Below, piece by piece: positions 6,973 through 7,050 of a stretch of DNA of 7,050 nucleotides. Each line of letters begins with the position of its first letter. Position 1 is the stretch's first letter. A model generated the notes under the pieces. That model did no database searches. It saw only the letters and a program-made list of their open reading frames with translations, and had not been told where the DNA came from. Origin of the DNA: CAJQQY01 sp964352225 (GTDB taxonomy: Bacteria; Bacteroidota; Bacteroidia; Chitinophagales; Saprospiraceae); assembly GCA_964352225.1 (NCBI GenBank), contig CAYGRM010000355.1:1-7050 (forward strand), in the 5' to 3' direction. A program made the position numbers and the translations under genes.

Positions 6973-7004
6973 GAAAAAGCTCCGAATTTCATCTGAAAAA
7001 ATAG

Positions 7005-7050
7005 GTTCTAGATGATTTCATTTGGTTATTAAGTTATTGGTTAATGAGTT
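7005..7050. repeat. Left end of a second copy of the MITE-like palindrome, cut by the window edge
   Basis: These 46 bases match 2896-2941 at 42 positions in the same orientation, starting GTTCT and including 24 identical bases in a row (7019-7042 against 2910-2933). An A6T tract (6996-7002) precedes it, as it does the first copy. It begins 32 bases after the stop codon of the trehalose gene, so both copies sit just downstream of a gene. The centre and right arm lie outside the window. Confidence 0.85.

Overview
The window looks like chromosome from a marine- or soil-type Bacteroidota, most likely Cytophagales (Algoriphagus/Cyclobacteriaceae-like). This rests on four things: AT-rich DNA, starts without a Shine-Dalgarno sequence, a TonB-dependent receptor with an N-terminal carboxypeptidase-regulatory-like domain, and a fused trehalose synthase/phosphatase of the kind known from Cytophaga. 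Genus-level placement is inference from protein style only.

Layout. Positions 1-342 are an AT-rich, apparently gene-free leader with a plausible Bacteroidota-type promoter just upstream of the first gene. Positions 343-2808 (+) encode an 821-residue outer-membrane beta-barrel receptor ending in an Arg-Gly/Gly-rich tail, followed by a strong intrinsic terminator (2828-2860). Positions 2895-3032 hold a large imperfect palindrome with the look of a miniature inverted-repeat element. The left end of a second copy starts at 7005, downstream of the last gene, and runs off the window. Positions 3047-3916 (+) encode PrmC, the release-factor glutamine methyltransferase, starting at TTG only 14 bases after the palindrome. 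Positions 3930-4325 (-) encode a convergent 131-residue protein I do not recognise. A 469-base AT-rich divergent intergenic region follows. Positions 4795-6972 (+) encode a bifunctional trehalose-6-phosphate synthase/phosphatase.

The genes do not form one pathway or operon: outer-membrane uptake, translation-termination maturation and osmolyte synthesis sit side by side as separate transcription units. I see no defence system, CRISPR array, tRNA, rRNA or phage gene.

The most interesting signals are repeats. One is the dispersed palindromic element, with nested 15-base units and flanking TAAAAAAT direct repeats. The other is a short GC-rich palindrome that appears to have inserted in frame into the 3' end of prmC, adding about seven residues in a loop before the last conserved strand.
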